From contig CAWJHE010000017.1 of assembly GCA_963842455.1 (NCBI GenBank), positions 1-64,000 on the forward strand: a DNA stretch of 64,000 nt, written 5' to 3'. Position 1 is the first letter of the stretch. Every line of letters starts with the position of its first letter. Both the position numbers and the translations under genes were made by a program. Origin of the DNA: CAWJHE01 sp963842455. GTDB taxonomy: Bacteria; Chloroflexota; Anaerolineae; Anaerolineales; UBA4823. A model generated the notes under the pieces. That model searched no databases. It was not told where the DNA came from and saw nothing but the letters and a program-made list of their open reading frames with translations. This document shows, piece after piece, positions 41,862-51,689 of this stretch.

Positions 41862-44096
41862 TTAAGGAGAAGGGCACCAAACGGGATCGAAATCAATTCG
41901 AGGATCGGTTGTCATTTGCTGTCGACCAGCACCACTGACTGCCATTGTATAAATATCGTGACTTGTCCCAGCTAACCATCCTTCATAGGCTATCCAGTAA
42001 CCATCTGGAGAAACTACAGCCTCTTTCATCGGAACAGAGTCTTTCCCAATCTTATATTCAACATAATTTTCAAAATCATAGGGCGCCAGCATCGCCCTGG
42101 GAATGCCCCCATCAGCTACATATTGTGTAAAGATAACGGAGGCTCCATCGGGTGTCCACGATGGGTGGTAATTCTTGAGCCCTGTGCTATGTGAGAATAA
42201 ACGCTGGTTGCCCCCATCCGAATCCATCACCCAAATCTGTGGATCCCCTCTGCGAGTCGAAACAAAGACAATTCTTTTTCCATCATTTGACCATGCTGGC
42301 TGCATATCAAATGAATATTTTTCTGAAAGCGGTTTTACCGAATTATCCTCAAGATTGATCAGATATAACTGAATGCGACCGTTATTTCTTAATGAAGTAA
42401 AGACAATTTTGCTTCCATCCGGGGACCATGCGGGGTCAAAATCTCCTCCCGACATTGTCGGCAATGGTAATAACCCTGTCCCATCTATGTTGACAATATA
42501 AAGGGAAGAACCCGGATAATAATCTTTATTGGTGTCACAGGGAGAAATGAATACCAGGCGTTTTCCATCCGGAGCCCAATCAGGCTGGCAGGCGCCTTCG
42601 GGCATATCGGTCACTTTGGTTGTGATACCGTTGTTAGATAGAAAATAATATATTTGAGGGATGCCTGTGCTATCCGAAGCGTAAGCGATTTTTCCACCTC
42701 CACCACCAATCGAAGTAGGTAAAGGAGTTGGCGTCATTGTCGGGGATACTGTTTCGGAAGGAGAAATATCTGGTGCCAGCGTCTCAACAATTTGTTCTGG
42801 TAGGGCAATGGATGTAGGGGATGGAGTAGTGGAAGGCAATTGCGGAATTTCAGTATAAATTACTGAAGCAACGGCTTCTTCACTTACTACGGGAGTCCGG
42901 TTTGATTCAATCAAATTCGCTACACTTTGATAAGAACCTGGAAAGAAATTATCCATCATAGTCTGCAATTGGCTTGGGAACAGGATATAAGCCATCGCTG
43001 CAAAACTAAATAACAATAAGAAAATTACCAAAGGCGCCAGCCAATTCGTCTGTTTTTTCTTTGATCTCAGATTCTGTTGTTTAGGCGGTGATTTTGGATC
43101 CGAAGGTTTCCTTGCTGCAGGAACAGGTGTAAGATGGTTATTCTTCCTCTCTCGCGTAACACCCAGAGAATCCTCAGCTTCCCCATTATTCTGATCAAAT
43201 TCCGGTTGCGCACCATCACTCTTTTCAAAAGCAAAGCCATCATCTGGCGGGGGTGTGATAATGTATTCGTTGACCAACCTGCGGCTTAATGAGCTGGCAT
43301 TCAGCAAAGCTTGCTTAAACTCATCCGCACTCTGAAACCGGTCATCCGGGCGTACAGCCAGGGCTTTTTCCATAGCTGTCGCCAACCGGCGCGAAACGCG
43401 AGGGTTATATTGACGGATAGGGGTTAGTTCCGATTGATCCATCGCCCTGGCTAAAGCGTCTTCTGGGATCGCTCCTGTCAAAGCAGCGTAAAGTGTTGCC
43501 CCCAAAGAGTAGATATCAGATCGGTGGTCGGTCCTGGCGGTTCCATATTGCTCGGGGGGAGAATAGCCAGGCGTCATTGCGCGAGCGCCTGTGGTTGTCT
43601 CCTGAGAGCTATCCAGTGTCTTAGCCAAACCGAAATCAACCAGGAAGATATGCCCTTGGGGTGAAATCTTTACGTTGCCCGGCTTAATATCACGATGAAT
43701 AATGGACGGTTTTCGAGAAGCCAGGTATCCCAAAGCCTCGCATACCGCAGAGCCAATGGTGATAACATCCTCATCTGGCAGAACGCCGATCCTTTCCATG
43801 CGTTCCCGCAGATCTTCCCCTTCAATAAAATCCATGACCAGGTATTGCCCCTGCCCTTGGATAATAAAATGGTCTGTTACTCTTGGCAGATTTGGGTGTC
43901 TGAGTCCTGCTAAAATCAAGGCCTCGCGTCTGAATTGACGCGCGTACTCATCGGTGGTGAAAAGATTATCCTTAACAGCCACTTCGAGGCCTAAATTCTC
44001 ATCGATGGCGCGATAAACTGATCCCATTCCCCCTTGACCAAGAATCTCGACAATCCGATAACGGTTGTTGAGCAGGACGCCACGTTCTAACAACAT
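41862..44096 (-). CDS. Ser/Thr protein kinase with extracellular TolB-like propeller
   Basis: 744 aa. Kinase domain (about 12-270) with GQGGMGSVYRA, VAVKD (Lys42), HRDIKPGN, DFG and GYSPPEQYG: all catalytic residues are present. A basic, Ser/Pro-rich juxtamembrane part leads to one helix (about 350-372, LVIFLLLFSFAAMAYILF). Outside is a Thr/Pro-rich linker, then five or six PD40/TolB-type blades with repeats such as PDWAPDGKRLVF, PAWSPDGSKIVF and PSWTPDGASVIF. It is PknB-like in design, with a sensor propeller instead of PASTA repeats. The ligand is unknown. Confidence 0.92.
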   Translation of the reverse strand: MLLERGVLLNNRYRIVEILGQGGMGSVYRAIDENLGLEVAVKDNLFTTDEYARQFRREALILAGLRHPNLPRVTDHFIIQGQGQYLVMDFIEGEDLRERMERIGVLPDEDVITIGSAVCEALGYLASRKPSIIHRDIKPGNVKISPQGHIFLVDFGLAKTLDSSQETTTGARAMTPGYSPPEQYGTARTDHRSDIYSLGATLYAALTGAIPEDALARAMDQSELTPIRQYNPRVSRRLATAMEKALAVRPDDRFQSADEFKQALLNASSLSRRLVNEYIITPPPDDGFAFEKSDGAQPEFDQNNGEAEDSLGVTRERKNNHLTPVPAARKPSDPKSPPKQQNLRSKKKQTNWLAPLVIFLLLFSFAAMAYILFPSQLQTMMDNFFPGSYQSVANLIESNRTPVVSEEAVASVIYTEIPQLPSTTPSPTSIALPEQIVETLAPDISPSETVSPTMTPTPLPTSIGGGGGKIAYASDSTGIPQIYYFLSNNGITTKVTDMPEGACQPDWAPDGKRLVFISPCDTNKDYYPGSSLYIVNIDGTGLLPLPTMSGGDFDPAWSPDGSKIVFTSLRNNGRIQLYLINLEDNSVKPLSEKYSFDMQPAWSNDGKRIVFVSTRRGDPQIWVMDSDGGNQRLFSHSTGLKNYHPSWTPDGASVIFTQYVADGGIPRAMLAPYDFENYVEYKIGKDSVPMKEAVVSPDGYWIAYEGWLAGTSHDIYTMAVSGAGRQQMTTDPRIDFDPVWCPSP

Positions 44097-44160
44097 AACC
44101 TTAATTTATCTTCCAATCAATTTGAAAATTGTAAAATTCTCTAGAAATCGATCAGGTTAA

Positions 44161-46080
44161 TTATATATCTAGATTTCTAACCTCACGCGCGTGTGTCTGG
44201 ATGAATCGTCTCCTGGGCGGGACGGCGGATCCCATCAACATATCAAAGGTGCGGTCTGCTTCTGCTGCGTCATCAATGGTCACCAGTAGCAAAGTTCGAT
44301 TTCCAGGATCCATTGTTGTTTCCCATAATTGCTCAGGATTCATCTCTCCCAAACCTTTATAGCGCTGCAGATTTGCCTTCTCAGAACTGATACCGAAATC
44401 TTTAATTATTTGGTCTTTATCAGCCTCTGTGTAGGCATAACGTGCCTGATTCCGATGAGCAATCCTATAAAGAGGCGGCTGAGCTATGTACAGATGTCCT
44501 TCTTCAATGAGCTGTAACATATAACGAAAGAAAAATGTCAACAGCAATGTACGAATATGGCTGCCATCCACGTCGGCATCGGTCATAATTATCACCCGTC
44601 CATACCGCAATCCACTGATGTCAAAACTGTCACCGATCCCGACACCTAGTGCAGAGATAAGAGCTTTTACTTCATTGTTAGCTAAAATCTTATCCAGGCG
44701 GGCTCTCTCCGTATTTAAAATCTTTCCACGCAAAGGCAAAATTGCCTGAAAATGTCGATCACGGCCTTGCTTGGCGCTGCCGCCTGCAGAGTCACCCTCA
44801 ACGATATATAGCTCTGTTTTCTGGGGATCACGCTCAGAACAATCAGCCAGCTTTCCAGGTAATGTCAGGCTCTCCAACGCAGACTTACGAATTACCAAAT
44901 CACGTGCTTTTCGAGCAGCATCACGCGCCCTGGCAGATGTCAAACATTTCTGCACAATTGATTTACCCGCCGAAGGGTTTTCCTCCAAAAATGTGCTAAA
45001 TGCCTCGCCCACCACCTGCTGGGCGATCGTCTGTACTTCCGGGTTCATCAACTTCACTTTAGTTTGGCTTTCAAATTGCGGGTCAGGGTGCTTAATACTC
45101 ACGATAGCTGTCAGACCCTCGCGAGTATCATCGCCAGAAAAGTTCGCCTCAGCTTCTTTTAACAAGCCGCTTCGACGAGCATAATCATTGATCGTGCGAG
45201 TTACTGCCGACCGCAATCCCGTCAGGTGTGTGCCACCATCTATTGTGTTAATGGTGTTTGCAAACGCATACACCGATTCAGAATAAGCATCCGTGAATTG
45301 GATAGCTGCAGCAACTGTGATACCGTCAACTTCTTTTTCCACGTGAACTACTGGATGTAAGACATCTCGGTTGCGATTTAAATAACGAACAAATGACATG
45401 ATCCCACCTTCAAAGTAGAAGGTCATTTCTCTATTGGTCCGTTCGTCAAACAAATAAATTGTTACGCCTCGAGTTACAAATGCCATCTCCCGAAAGCGTT
45501 GTACCAGTGTTTCAAATCGAAAATCCAATTCACCCTTGAAGATTTCGGGGTCGTATTTGAAAGTAGTTCGAGTGCCTGTCTCCTGTGCGTCAGCTTTTCC
45601 AGTTACCTCAACGGGACCAGTCGGGTAACCGCGCTCGTAGCGTTGAGTGTGAATTTTTCCATCTCGCTTGACTTCTACACGGCACCATTCAGAAAGGGCA
45701 TTTACGGCTGAAACACCCACACCATGCAACCCCCCCGAGACTTTATAACTGCCTCCTCCAAATTTACCGCCTGCATGCAACACGGTCATAACCACTTCCA
45801 AAGCTGGTTTTTTCATTTGAGGGTGAATATCCACCGGAATCCCACGGCCGTTATCAGAGACTGTTACACTGCTATCTGGGTGGATAATAATTTCAACGCG
45901 GTCACAAGCGCCGGCTAAGACCTCATCAATCGAGTTGTCAACGACTTCATAAATCAGGTGATGTAAGGCTTTGATATCCGTCCCACCCACATACATACCG
46001 GGGCGCCGACGAACAGCTTCCAAACCTTCCAGGACCTGAATATCTTTAGCATCATACGAATAAGAACTTCCTTTAGTCAC
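44161..46080 (-). CDS. gyrB: DNA gyrase subunit B
   Basis: 639 aa from a GTG at 46080, five bases after GGGAGG; the ATG 33 bases upstream has no site. GHKL ATPase: EVVDNSIDE, DNGRGIPVD, HAGGKFGGGSYKVSGGLHGV. Toprim: VEGDSAGGSAKQGRDR, PLRGKILNTE, then DADVDGSHIRTLLLTFFFR. The C-terminal end is QRYKGLGEMNPEQLWETTM. It is of the short type without the proteobacterial insertion. gyrA is not in the window. It could be parE, but the QRYKGLGEMNPEQLW ending and length favour gyrB. Confidence 0.93.
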   Translation of the reverse strand: MTKGSSYSYDAKDIQVLEGLEAVRRRPGMYVGGTDIKALHHLIYEVVDNSIDEVLAGACDRVEIIIHPDSSVTVSDNGRGIPVDIHPQMKKPALEVVMTVLHAGGKFGGGSYKVSGGLHGVGVSAVNALSEWCRVEVKRDGKIHTQRYERGYPTGPVEVTGKADAQETGTRTTFKYDPEIFKGELDFRFETLVQRFREMAFVTRGVTIYLFDERTNREMTFYFEGGIMSFVRYLNRNRDVLHPVVHVEKEVDGITVAAAIQFTDAYSESVYAFANTINTIDGGTHLTGLRSAVTRTINDYARRSGLLKEAEANFSGDDTREGLTAIVSIKHPDPQFESQTKVKLMNPEVQTIAQQVVGEAFSTFLEENPSAGKSIVQKCLTSARARDAARKARDLVIRKSALESLTLPGKLADCSERDPQKTELYIVEGDSAGGSAKQGRDRHFQAILPLRGKILNTERARLDKILANNEVKALISALGVGIGDSFDISGLRYGRVIIMTDADVDGSHIRTLLLTFFFRYMLQLIEEGHLYIAQPPLYRIAHRNQARYAYTEADKDQIIKDFGISSEKANLQRYKGLGEMNPEQLWETTMDPGNRTLLLVTIDDAAEADRTFDMLMGSAVPPRRRFIQTHAREVRNLDI

Positions 46081-46117
46081 AGAAACCTCCCAAAAATATA
46101 CCAGGTTCAGCAAACTG

Positions 46118-47104
46118 CTAAACTATTGAAAGCCTGGCCTTTTCTAACACCTTAACGACCCATTGATCTGCATCCCTGAAATAGATAAAAGTTGAAGCCA
46201 ATAAACTGGTAGTGATAAAGGCATGGCCCAAAATACCAACGATGGATAACCAGGATGAAACAGGCGGAATCCGCCAAAGAATACTCATACCCTCACTGAT
46301 CAATACAATTGTCAAAATCAACAAACTGGTCGTTGGCAGAGTCATTCTGGCAACTCGAAAACTAGTTTTTACAGAACTCCAGACTTTCTGTTGTTTCATA
46401 ATAATCCCATGAGGTGAAAACACCAAAGGCATTAACAACCAAATCAAAAAACCACCGGCGAATACCGCCAGGAAAAGCACTACCTGCTCCAGCCCTATAC
46501 CACTAAACAGAATAAACGAGAGGATACAGGAAAAAGGAAAACCGATAATTAATAACAATAAAACCCAACTAACCGTCAAAAGGAATATCTGCAAGAACGT
46601 TTTAGGGAACTGATTTATTAGGTTACGCCAAAACACTTTCCCTGTCGTTGCCACCTGAGCTACTAGTGAAAAATAAAATGTGCCTGCCATAACGCCCAAT
46701 AAGTTCAAGACGAACCAGATTGCGATCGCAGCGCCTGCTGTACTGATTTCAATGGTGTTCGGATCTCCCAATGGACTTCCAAGCGGATTCCGGCTCACCA
46801 TTAAACTCGGAATCCCCACCGGATAGGTGCGTATTAAGCTGAGAATATTAAAGCTTTGGATCGTCTCCCAAAAACTTTGGAGAAGTTCCGGGTTCCCTAA
46901 TGATGAAAGGGCAGCTGGCTGTTCAAGAATGCTTCGAAAGAGAGAATATAATCGAAAGCGTGGACCCATCCATAATACCAAGTCTAACAAGAGCGTGAAA
47001 ACCACCAACCAGGCGTGGTTGCTTATAGCATCAAAACCAGCCGTCAGAGCTTTCATCAGGCTGGGTGGTGGTAGCGAAGATTCGGATGGATCAATTTTAT
47101 TCAT
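46118..47104 (-). CDS. Multi-pass membrane protein, unknown function
   Basis: 328 aa from the ATG at 47104, where the protein-like sequence begins (MNKIDPSESS); the frame is open 30 codons further. It has about seven hydrophobic segments (around 25-45, 125-150, 175-205, 210-235, 265-285, 295-320), with no recognised catalytic motif. The layout resembles DUF-type glycerophosphoryl-diester-phosphodiesterase membrane domains, but I cannot assign it. It lies 37 bases before gyrB on the same strand and may be co-transcribed with it. Confidence 0.75.
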   Translation of the reverse strand: MNKIDPSESSLPPPSLMKALTAGFDAISNHAWLVVFTLLLDLVLWMGPRFRLYSLFRSILEQPAALSSLGNPELLQSFWETIQSFNILSLIRTYPVGIPSLMVSRNPLGSPLGDPNTIEISTAGAAIAIWFVLNLLGVMAGTFYFSLVAQVATTGKVFWRNLINQFPKTFLQIFLLTVSWVLLLLIIGFPFSCILSFILFSGIGLEQVVLFLAVFAGGFLIWLLMPLVFSPHGIIMKQQKVWSSVKTSFRVARMTLPTTSLLILTIVLISEGMSILWRIPPVSSWLSIVGILGHAFITTSLLASTFIYFRDADQWVVKVLEKARLSIV

Positions 47105-47313
47105 TCTATTTAACAATTTTACCACACGGTCGAAAAGGCCGGCAATCCTCGCCCAAAACGATATGATGTATAAAACCATTCTGACCTGGTCCAAAAACCA
47201 GGGTGGACCAGGTCAGCAACGGTCTATCATTAAGATTGATGGATATTCTATCTTCGCAAAAAAACTTTTTGAAGTTGTGTGTCCATCGCAACAAGAGACT
47301 GAGTGTGTCTAGT

Positions 47314-48021
47314 TTAGCCTCCCAGATAGGCTTCTATCACCATGGGGTTCTCAAGTAATTCTTGGGCTTCACCTTCAAGCATGACACGACCAGTTTCTAA
47401 TACATAGCCTCTGTCAGCAATTGAAAGAGCCATTTGTGCGTTCTGTTCAACCAACAAAATACTGGTGCCTTGTGAATTGATCCGGCGGATAATCTCAAAT
47501 ATTTGCTCAACCAGTAGAGGCGAAAGTCCCATGGATGGTTCATCTAATAATAAAAGGGTTGGGTGAGACATGAGCCCGCGTGCGATCGCGAGCATTTGCT
47601 GTTCGCCTCCCGAAAGCGTGCCCCCAAACTGTTTACGGCGCTCTCGAAGGCGAGGAAACAGATTCATCACATCATCCATATCTTTGGCAATCTGCGCCTT
47701 ATCTTGGAAAATGTAAGCACCCATTTCAAGGTTTTCTTGTACTGTCAATTTCGGAAAGATCCTCCGACCTTCAGGAACCTGGATAATTTGCTTGCGTACA
47801 ATATCCTGAGGGGGAATTACGGATATGTCTTCACCATTAAAAATCACCCGACCCGTTCTTGGATGCAATAAACCCGAAATTGTATTCAAGGTGGTCGACT
47901 TACCAGCCCCATTTCCGCCAATCAACGCAATAATCTCACCCTGATCGAGATGAAAAGATACACCCTTTAAAGCATGAATTGCACCATAATATACTTGCAG
48001 ATCTTCTACATTAAGCATCAT
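47314..48021 (-). CDS. livF: Branched-chain amino acid ABC transporter ATPase LivF
   Basis: 235 aa. Walker A GGNGAGKST, signature LSGGEQQMLAIARGL, Walker B LLLLDEPSMGLSP and the H-loop replaced by LVEQNAQ, which is normal for LivF-type ATPases. The C-terminus EAYLGG is family-typical. Its ATG overlaps the livG stop (ATGA). With LivG it powers uptake through LivHM. Confidence 0.95.
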   Translation of the reverse strand: MMLNVEDLQVYYGAIHALKGVSFHLDQGEIIALIGGNGAGKSTTLNTISGLLHPRTGRVIFNGEDISVIPPQDIVRKQIIQVPEGRRIFPKLTVQENLEMGAYIFQDKAQIAKDMDDVMNLFPRLRERRKQFGGTLSGGEQQMLAIARGLMSHPTLLLLDEPSMGLSPLLVEQIFEIIRRINSQGTSILLVEQNAQMALSIADRGYVLETGRVMLEGEAQELLENPMVIEAYLGG

Positions 48022-48830
48022 GCGTGTTGTCTCCTTTCACGGCGGAACCTTTCGGACAATTTGGCCGCACCTGGACCCAGGTAAGCCTCAATGACACGAG
48101 GATTCTTTTGTATTTCATTTGGGCTGCCTTCGGCAATTTTTTCGCCATAATCCAAAACGCATATCTGATCAGAAATACCCATCACAACGCGCATGTCATG
48201 CTCGATCAAAATAATTGTAATTCCCAAAGCATCTCGCAAATTTTTGATGAATGCTGTCATTTCAGCGGTCTCTTGCGGATTCATGCCAGCGGTAGGTTCA
48301 TCCAAAAGCAGCAATCGCGGTTTATTGGCTAAAGCACGTGCAATCTCTAAGCGACGCTGAGCGCCATAAGGCAGATTACGAGCCAGGTTATCGCCCAATC
48401 CGGAAAGGTGCACGAAATCCAACAAACGCTTTGCCTCCCGTACAGACTCAGTTTCTTCCTGCTTAAAGCGTGGTGTATGAATTACCGCATCTATCCAACC
48501 ATTTTTCAAATGAGGGTGTTGACCAACCAAAATGTTTTCCATTGCGGTCATATTATTGAACAGGTGGATAGTTTGGTATGTGCGAGCAATCCCCAGATAG
48601 GCAATTTCATTTGTTCCTAATCCGTTAATAGGTCTATCGTAATACAGAATCTGTCCATTTTCAGGCTTGTAAAATCCTGAAATGCAATTAAACAAGGTTG
48701 TTTTTCCTGCGCCATTTGGTCCAATAATACTGGCAATGGATTTTTCGGGCACAACCAGGTCCACCTGGCTCACTGCTGTGAGTCCTCCAAACTTCTTGGT
48801 TACTTGAAGAGTTTCAAGACATGTTGTCAT
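48018..48830 (-). CDS. livG: Branched-chain amino acid ABC transporter ATPase LivG
   Basis: 270 aa from the ATG at 48830, five bases after GGAGG. Walker A GPNGAGKTTLFNCISGF, signature LPYGAQRRLEIARAL, Walker B LLLLDEPTAGMNP and the H-loop LIEHDMRVVMGI, all intact. The tail PRVIEAYLGPGA is typical of LivG. It overlaps the livM end by 17 bases and the livF start by 4. Confidence 0.95.
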   Translation of the reverse strand: MTTCLETLQVTKKFGGLTAVSQVDLVVPEKSIASIIGPNGAGKTTLFNCISGFYKPENGQILYYDRPINGLGTNEIAYLGIARTYQTIHLFNNMTAMENILVGQHPHLKNGWIDAVIHTPRFKQEETESVREAKRLLDFVHLSGLGDNLARNLPYGAQRRLEIARALANKPRLLLLDEPTAGMNPQETAEMTAFIKNLRDALGITIILIEHDMRVVMGISDQICVLDYGEKIAEGSPNEIQKNPRVIEAYLGPGAAKLSERFRRERRQHA

Positions 48831-50466
48831 GATCACCTCCGCTTAATTCTGGTGCGTTTCTTCCACCATGAACACTCGACTCTACCAGTCCAGGACTTTT
48901 CCCCAGGGATTCTTTTTCTGGCGTATCCTTCCCTTTCGGAATATCTGGCTCAAACTGTTGTTCAAGTCGCACATTTTTTGCAGGCATCAATCCTTCTGGC
49001 CGAATGATCATCATAACCACCAGCAGAGCTCCAAATACCATTAGACGATAAATGTCCAGTTCGCGCAGTATTTCTGGCAAACCTTTCAAGACGATCGCTC
49101 CTAAAATAACACCTGGGATACTCCCCATGCCTCCCACAATCACAATGCACAGAACATTAATGGAGACCATCAGGACATGATCCTCTGGGCCGGTGAACTG
49201 ATTACGAGAGGCAAATAATGCGCCACCAAGTCCTGCAAATGCTGCGCCAACAGCCAAAGCAAGCAACTTGGATTGGAAAGTGTTAATTCCGGTTGCCTTT
49301 GCTGCAACTTCATCTTCTCGGATAGCGACCCATGCCCTACCGGTTCGAGAATTTTGTAACCGGTGAGTTACAAACATAATCACCAACATGGCAAGGATAA
49401 TCAGATAGAGAAAATCCACGTCCGAATTGAAGGGCTGCCCAAACAGGGTTGGTCCACCAATATCCCGCACACCTCGCGGACCCGCTGTAAGAGGCGTGAG
49501 AACATCACTGCGTAGCATGATCCGAATAATCTCACCAAAACCTAGGGTGACAATAGCCAGGTAGTCACCGCGCAAACGCAAAATAGGTAAACCTAACAGA
49601 ATGCCTGTCAAAGCGGCCAGGATAATACTGATACCAACACTCAGCCAAAAGTTGGTCCCCAAGGCATGCGGTTCAGGAGCTGTAAGTAAAGCCATGCTGT
49701 ATGCGCCAATCGCAAAGAAAGCCACATAACCTAACACAAGCTGACCGGCTAAACCCACAATAATGTTTAATCCTAACCCCATAATGACATAAATACCGAT
49801 TGTGCCAACAATATAATTCCAATACGAACCCCAAACCCGCGGTAAGAAAAAGGTCAGCACTGCAATTGCAGCAAAGAGAATATATATACTGATTGAAGAA
49901 TGGAAAACTTTTTGGAACAATGGATAGCGATTGATCTGTTCAGATAATGGATTTCCCCATTTTCTGAAGGCTTGTCGAATGGAAATGTTCTTCAAATAAT
50001 AAGATATCAACCCGCCCACCAAACCACTGATAGTCATTACTGAAAAATGTATCAATGATGCTGGCAAAGTAGCCTGGTTGTATAGAAAAATTTTCATGGA
50101 GTCAGGAGAAACCATGCTCAAATATGGCCGCGGATCTACATTATTCGTTATCAACCAACCGTATATCCAACTATAACCTGCAACCACAACACCTAAAACC
50201 AGCCCTGCTGTCAGACTGCTGGTAATGGATGGCCCAGCCTTTGGCTCATCTTTAAATGTCTTCGCCGCTAAAGTGCCGTTCCAAAGGCCTAAAAGAATAT
50301 TCACAATAAACAAGTAAGGAACCAAATTAGAAACGTTGGAGTTCCCTAACAATTTGCCAATCAAGCCAGCGATCGTGAAGGTGAAACCCGTCAGTGCGAG
50401 GAAAATGATAATGACTGAAAACGTAATTCCGCTGTTCCATCCTTTTCGAATAGGTTGTGTCATCAT
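48814..50466 (-). CDS. livM: LivM permease with long N-terminal membrane extension
   Basis: 550 aa, about 200 more than usual LivM. The C-terminal half is a normal permease: GLGLNIIVGLAGQLVLGYVA, LRLRGDYLAIVTLGFGEI, then GGMGSIPGVILGAIVLKGLP. The first 190 residues add about four helices (for example 18-37, 45-60, 83-105, 135-157) that precede the core. A charged tail of about 55 residues ends the protein. The livH stop and livM start overlap (TGATG). Confidence 0.9.
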   Translation of the reverse strand: MMTQPIRKGWNSGITFSVIIIFLALTGFTFTIAGLIGKLLGNSNVSNLVPYLFIVNILLGLWNGTLAAKTFKDEPKAGPSITSSLTAGLVLGVVVAGYSWIYGWLITNNVDPRPYLSMVSPDSMKIFLYNQATLPASLIHFSVMTISGLVGGLISYYLKNISIRQAFRKWGNPLSEQINRYPLFQKVFHSSISIYILFAAIAVLTFFLPRVWGSYWNYIVGTIGIYVIMGLGLNIIVGLAGQLVLGYVAFFAIGAYSMALLTAPEPHALGTNFWLSVGISIILAALTGILLGLPILRLRGDYLAIVTLGFGEIIRIMLRSDVLTPLTAGPRGVRDIGGPTLFGQPFNSDVDFLYLIILAMLVIMFVTHRLQNSRTGRAWVAIREDEVAAKATGINTFQSKLLALAVGAAFAGLGGALFASRNQFTGPEDHVLMVSINVLCIVIVGGMGSIPGVILGAIVLKGLPEILRELDIYRLMVFGALLVVMMIIRPEGLMPAKNVRLEQQFEPDIPKGKDTPEKESLGKSPGLVESSVHGGRNAPELSGGDHDNMS

Positions 50467-51575
50467 CAGATTTTCTCCTCGGATAGAGCCTCACCCAAAA
50501 TTCCTGAAGGGCGAAATATGAGAATTAACACCAGAATCGAAAACGCAATCACATCTTTCAACTGGAAGTCAATTCCAAGAGCTGCAGGACCCATTGCTTC
50601 TAATAAACCAAGAAACAATCCACCAACCATAGCGCCTGGAATATTACCAATACCGCCTAAGACTGCAGCAGTAAATGCCTTAATGCCAGGGATAAAGCCA
50701 ATGAAATAAAAGACAATGCCTTGATGAATTCCCCACATAACACCTGCTGCACCAGCCAGAACACCACTGATAATGAAGGTTCGACTGATAACTGCGTCCA
50801 CGTCGATTCCCATCAGTGCTGCCGTCTTCTTATCCTGGGCTACAGCGCGCATGGCGCGTCCTAGCTTCGTGCGCTGGACAAGTAAATACAAGCCAATCAT
50901 TAGTAGGACCGAAAGCACAAAAGAGAAAACGCCTGTATAAGTGATCATCACTGTGCTCTCGCCGACCGGGACATTCCATCCTGTACCGCGTTCCAGTAAT
51001 ACCGGATTAGTGTAATTCCTGCGCTGAGGGCCAAACAAAAGTTGTGCTGCATTCTGAAGAAAAATTGATGCGCCGATGGCGCTGATAAGCGGTACAAGGC
51101 GGGGTGCAGTCCTCAATGGCCGGTAAGCGATCCGTTCCAAGAAAAACCCCGAAACAGAGGCAACTGTGCATCCTACAATGAATGCTATGATAACCCCGAT
51201 AATTGGATAAGCGTTTAGAAAATTTAAATTCGGATCGCTTGCTGAAGGCGCAGGAATGGCATTCAAAATTTCAAAGACAAAATACCCGCCAAACGCCCCT
51301 AGCATCATGACTTCACCATGAGCAAAGTTGATCATAAAAAGGATGCCATAAACCAGGGTATACCCAATCGCGATCAGAGCATACATGCCGCCGAGAATCA
51401 GCCCAGAAACAGCAAAACGCAACCAGGTGTCTGCACCATATTCAGCACCTGTGACAATCACATCGTACAATCTCCAGATCAGCAATGCCACCACTGCCAC
51501 ACCCACAATCCAACGGAAAGTGTTGATAATCATGGCGCTTCTCTGAAGGTTTATGGAGGTTCGATTCACACTCAT
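50466..51575 (-). CDS. livH: Branched-chain amino acid ABC transporter permease LivH
   Basis: 369 aa with about eight helices. Family signs: GLILGGMYALIAIGYTLVYG, then INFAHGEVMMLGAFGGY, RTKLGRAMRAVAQDKKTAALMGI (coupling region for the ATPase) and AVLGGIGNIPGAMVGGLFLG. The start at 51575 has only a weak ribosome site (AAGAAGA); ATG 14 codons on is possible. It is about 60 residues longer than E. coli LivH, mostly at the N-terminus (one extra helix). Confidence 0.93.
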   Translation of the reverse strand: MSVNRTSINLQRSAMIINTFRWIVGVAVVALLIWRLYDVIVTGAEYGADTWLRFAVSGLILGGMYALIAIGYTLVYGILFMINFAHGEVMMLGAFGGYFVFEILNAIPAPSASDPNLNFLNAYPIIGVIIAFIVGCTVASVSGFFLERIAYRPLRTAPRLVPLISAIGASIFLQNAAQLLFGPQRRNYTNPVLLERGTGWNVPVGESTVMITYTGVFSFVLSVLLMIGLYLLVQRTKLGRAMRAVAQDKKTAALMGIDVDAVISRTFIISGVLAGAAGVMWGIHQGIVFYFIGFIPGIKAFTAAVLGGIGNIPGAMVGGLFLGLLEAMGPAALGIDFQLKDVIAFSILVLILIFRPSGILGEALSEEKI

Positions 51576-51631
51576 AATTTTTTATCTTCTTGTGAGGATA
51601 ATCGGCCAGTCCGGCCTTTAATTTAAGTTAT

Positions 51632-51660
51632 GGTGGAAAGGAGGCCTTCTCCTTTCCACC
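51632..51660 (-). other. Stem-loop between livK and livH
   Basis: A perfect 12-bp stem (51632-51643 with 51649-51660) with a 5-base loop lies directly behind livK. No T-run follows on the minus strand. Such structures often stabilise the mRNA of the abundant binding protein, or end a part of the transcripts, so that permease genes are expressed less. Confidence 0.7.
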
Positions 51661-51689
51661 AATTGAACTAAATACAGTAACTACTTAGC

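Noticed and set aside
44161..46080. parE rather than gyrB
   Set aside because: Length and motifs fit both, but the C-terminal signature and single-copy look favour gyrB; gyrA/parC are not in view to settle it.
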